A DNA stretch of 64,000 nt from Bacteroidales bacterium (lineage in GTDB: Bacteria > Bacteroidota > Bacteroidia > Bacteroidales > UBA932): contig JALOCI010000001.1 of the NCBI GenBank assembly GCA_023227835.1, forward strand, positions 1 through 64,000, given 5' to 3'. Below the pieces are notes generated by a model that was not told the origin of the DNA, did not search any database, and worked only from the letters and a program-made list of their open reading frames with translations. The position numbers were made by a program, and so were the translations under genes. Below, piece by piece: positions 61,519-64,000 of this stretch (positions are counted from its first letter, which is position 1; each line of letters begins with the position of its first letter).

Positions 61519-62537
61519 ATCTTTAAATCTTCGCGGATGAGATCCAGTTTTAAAAGTAACTCTGTCATCTCCTTAATGTCGAGTTGCTTGGTGTTGTGTG
61601 AATGATAATCCTCCACTTTTGAAATATCTTCTTCGCCTTCGATAAAGAACTTGTCATAATTCAGATCCCTGCTGTCTGCAGGAATTCTGAAGTAGTCACC
61701 CATATCCTGGGACTTGAACATCTCTTCGCGTGTGACCAAGGTTTCGTAAAGTTTCTCTCCATGACGTGTTCCTATAACTTTAACCTCGTTGCTTGATTTA
61801 TATAATCCTTTGAGTGCTTCAGCCAGCACCGTCAATGTTGCTGCAGGGGCTTTCTGAACAAAGAGGTCGCCATTTTTGCCGTGCTCAAAAGCATATAGAA
61901 CTAAATTCACTGCATCATCAAGGGTCATCATAAACCGAGTCATCCGAGGATCTGTTATAGTAATAGCTTTACCCGCTTTAATTTGCTCAATCCATAAAGG
62001 AATAACCGAGCCGCGGCTGGCCATTACATTTCCGTATCGCGTACAGCATATCGTCGTCGGAGTACCTTTGCCAAGCGATCGCCCCTTAGCAATTGCAACC
62101 TTCTCCATCATCGCCTTGCTGATACCCATTGCATTAATAGGGTAGGCGGCCTTGTCTGTACTAAGGACTACCACATTTTTAACCCCGTGTTCAATAGCTG
62201 AGTCTAGTACATTTTCAGTCCCAATCACATTTGTGCGTACCGCCTGCATTGGAAAAAACTCACAAGATGGCACTTGCTTTAAGGCTGCTGCATGGAAAAC
62301 ATAATCCACTCCAACCATCACTCCATCAACAGACCTTTTATCTCGAACATCTCCAATGTAAAACTTGACTTTAGAGTTTTGAATGGAGTGACGCATATCG
62401 TCTTGTTTTTTTTCATCACGGGAAAAAATACGGATTTCTTTATATTGATTATTATCTATAAAGCGACGGAGCAAAGCATTACCGAAGGAGCCTGTTCCTC
62501 CAGTGATAAGAAGAATTTTATTTGAAAAGTTTAACAT
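61515..62537 (-). CDS. fnlA: UDP-GlcNAc 4,6-dehydratase / 5-epimerase (FnlA/WbjB)
   Basis: First enzyme of UDP-L-FucNAc synthesis. 340 residues of the CapD-like SDR family: LITGGTGSFGNALLRRFID, FSRDEKKQDDMR, HAAALKQVPSCEFFPMQAVR and the catalytic Lys in MGISKAMMEK; the first residue of the usual YxxxK is Met here, as in FlaA1/WbjB-type dehydratases. NAD(P) is used catalytically. First intact gene of this part of the operon; upstream of it are a decayed gene and a glycosyltransferase. Confidence 0.94.
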   Translation of the reverse strand: MLNFSNKILLITGGTGSFGNALLRRFIDNNQYKEIRIFSRDEKKQDDMRHSIQNSKVKFYIGDVRDKRSVDGVMVGVDYVFHAAALKQVPSCEFFPMQAVRTNVIGTENVLDSAIEHGVKNVVVLSTDKAAYPINAMGISKAMMEKVAIAKGRSLGKGTPTTICCTRYGNVMASRGSVIPLWIEQIKAGKAITITDPRMTRFMMTLDDAVNLVLYAFEHGKNGDLFVQKAPAATLTVLAEALKGLYKSSNEVKVIGTRHGEKLYETLVTREEMFKSQDMGDYFRIPADSRDLNYDKFFIEGEEDISKVEDYHSHNTKQLDIKEMTELLLKLDLIREDLKI

Positions 62538-62637
62538 ATTGTTGATTCCAAATGTTAATAATAAATTTATTAATGAGTTACTTTATTTCTGATGGAGCCG
62601 ATAAACTAATAAAAACTATATGGTACCTTCCTTGATC

Positions 62638-63475
62638 CTATTTTCTAATTCTACTATCTAGCCCTAAAAGTTGGTAAAGCGTTATCCCAAGTTTGAATGC
62701 CCAAGCATTGTTCTTGTAATGCAGATATTTCTTAGGAAGTTTGTAATATGACATAAGCTCTTCTTCAGTAATTTCAAGTTTATTTGCAACTTGCTTAAAC
62801 ATTAATAAACTTTCCTCTTCAGGTACTGGTGTTTTTTTAAAATCTCAAAAACCTCATCTCTAGTAATCTAACCAGTTACAACGAGACTTTATAGTCGGGT
62901 TCTGCGTATATCACATTCGAAACGAGTCGGTATCCACCAAGCCTCAAGAAATTTGGTAATTAAATCTTCAAAATGTTTCTTTTCATATACCTGATAACTA
63001 TACTTGTACTCTAAAGTTTCAACCACATTTTTTTATATAAGGAACGAAATTTAGTAACTGAAGTGTTCTTACACCTTTCATATAAGGTAGCCAAACTTGT
63101 GTTTAAAGCCAGTTGTATAGAACAGCGCTTTGTCTTTCTATTACCATGCTTTTTTTACACATCCTTATTATATGTTTTATCTGCAGTTGGGCCTGGTCCT
63201 TCAAACCATGACTCTGAGTCGGTAATAATTTCTGTACTAATATTATAACCATTGAGTATATACTTAACACCTAATTGTTGTGAATAATTGTCTATTTGTG
63301 TTATAAAAGCGTGATCTTGAGGAGCATCTAAACCTGCGTGTCCTGTTCCATAATTCCACCAAGGAAGTATTCTGGCCTCGTTTTCTTTGCACCTTTTAAA
63401 AACCCCGTTTTTGTCACTTGTGTCCATTACACAATTTTAACAAACATGATAGGGTCTGTTGTGCTTGTCTTCCAT
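62638..63475 (-). pseudogene. Decayed N-acetyl sugar amidotransferase gene
   Basis: The start (ATG 63475, MEDKHNRPYHVC, stop, NCVMDTSDKN) matches WbuX-type proteins such as the one at 57995 (RPYQVCSNCVMDTND) except for an internal TAA. A middle piece (63155-63427) has DAPQDHAFITQ and KYILNGYNISTEI. The end (about 62640-62830, KLEITEEELMSYYKLPKKYL) is the family's C-terminus. The PP-loop part is missing, and several frames are needed, so it is non-functional. Confidence 0.85.
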
Positions 63476-63487
63476 AATGTAAATATA

Positions 63488-64000
63488 TTAGTTTCTATTT
63501 AATTGTTCATAAAGAAGGATATAATTCATGAAGCATTCATCTTTATTAAAATATTTTTCAGCCCGTAACCGACAATCATAGGCTGAGAGAGGTTGATATT
63601 TAACTTTTTTTATAATTTCAACAATTGATTTGACGTCTCCCGGATCAACTAAATATCCAGTATTTTCATCGATAGTTTCTGGGCTTCCTCCAGTTCTATA
63701 GGTTATTACAGGAGTGCCACATGCCAGAGATTCCAAATTCACAGTAGGAAAACTGTCGGCATAAGTTGGATTGACAAAAATCCCGGCCTCAGAATATAAC
63801 ACAGCAAGTTCCTCAACTGATTCTGTCCTCGCTATTCCAATTATACCAGCAGGTAAATCATTGATTTGTGCCTTTGTTAATCCGACAAGTACGATGTCAT
63901 ATTCTTCAAGAGGAAGAAGTTCTCTCAACTTAAAAAAATCGTATAATCCTTTTTCTTTTCCCCAAGCAGTAGCAACTCCCAAAATTGAGAGTTTTGATGT
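63488..64000 (-). CDS. Glycosyltransferase family 4 C-terminal part (cut by window end)
   Basis: The frame is open to base 64000 (SKLSILGVATAWGKEKGLYD), so the N-terminal GT-B domain is outside the window. Visible are the nucleotide-sugar binding features: YDIVLVGLTKAQINDLP, LAVLYSEAGIFVNPTYADSF, then PTVNLESLACGTPVITYRTG and GGSPETIDENTGYLVDPGD with the E-x7-E-like pair typical for GT4. It builds the polysaccharide repeat of this locus; donor and linkage are unknown. Confidence 0.9.
   Translation of the reverse strand, partial: TSKLSILGVATAWGKEKGLYDFFKLRELLPLEEYDIVLVGLTKAQINDLPAGIIGIARTESVEELAVLYSEAGIFVNPTYADSFPTVNLESLACGTPVITYRTGGSPETIDENTGYLVDPGDVKSIVEIIKKVKYQPLSAYDCRLRAEKYFNKDECFMNYILLYEQLNRN

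Noticed and set aside
1..64000. tRNA, rRNA, CRISPR arrays and insertion sequences
   Set aside because: No cloverleaf-like sequence, rRNA signature, regular spacer array or transposase was seen; a covariance-model scan would be decisive.

Overview
The window is AT-rich DNA from a Bacteroidota genome, most likely a member of the Bacteroidales. The evidence is fimbrillin-like/FISUMP lipoproteins, a GH97 glycosidase, a BACON/leucine-rich lipoprotein, DUF5106-type thioredoxin-like proteins, -7 boxes of the TAnnTTTG type, and almost no Shine-Dalgarno sequences. I see no rRNA, tRNA, CRISPR array or transposase.

Layout. 1-14.2 kb is general chromosomal DNA: an ABC permease (cut by the window edge), an exbB-exbD-tonB operon, an ATP-cone/Mrr-like nuclease, a GH97 glycosidase, an M16 peptidase, a PAS-LuxR regulator, two short-chain dehydrogenase-type proteins, a transaldolase and an MFS exporter. 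A recurring short motif (AGAAAAATCAGTGCCAC) sits on the ends of several of these genes; two intergenic segments are bounded by inverted copies of it. 14.4-27.2 kb holds a CBS-domain histidine kinase with a small partner, a run of exported proteins of unknown function, a divergent membrane Ser/Thr kinase with a small regulator-like protein, and a BACON/LRR lipoprotein. 27.3-30.0 kb has a TlpA-like thioredoxin and UDP-glucose 6-dehydrogenase.

30.2-43.4 kb is the main discovery: a complete lasso-peptide biosynthetic cluster. It has three short precursor genes with gapless leader alignment (W-x-x-P motif, Thr/Ser at -2), a lasso cyclase (asparagine-synthetase-like), split B1 (PqqD-like) and B2 (transglutaminase-like protease) proteins, an HPr-kinase-like lasso kinase, a sulfotransferase, a NTP_transf_5 nucleotidyltransferase and an ABC exporter. 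Embedded in it on the opposite strand is an operon for a TauE/SafE permease, CysD and a CysN-CysC fusion, a dedicated route from sulfate to PAPS, the sulfotransferase donor. The predicted cores start with Lys, carry Glu at position 7 or 8 and end in Ser. My prediction is a family of phosphorylated and sulfated lasso peptides.

43.5-49.8 kb has two more FISUMP lipoproteins, a deletion remnant of a fourth, a small acidic peptide gene preceded by a (TATAA)5 repeat, a formyltransferase-fold protein and three tandem tail-collar (microcystin-dependent-like) proteins. A 5' leader of about 55 nt is shared by FISUMP copies 1 and 2 and by the remnant.

50.2-51.4 kb is an AAA/DUF4143 ATPase bracketed by direct copies of AAAACTTTGGCAAGGTC. 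51.6-64 kb is the downstream part of a minus-strand surface-polysaccharide operon: UDP-L-FucNAc synthesis (FnlA/B/C type), an acetamidino-forming trio (WbuX/Y/Z type), a WbuB-like transferase, an initiating sugar transferase, an acetyltransferase/aminotransferase pair and a UDP-hexosamine dehydrogenase. At the right edge are a decayed second amidotransferase and a truncated glycosyltransferase.
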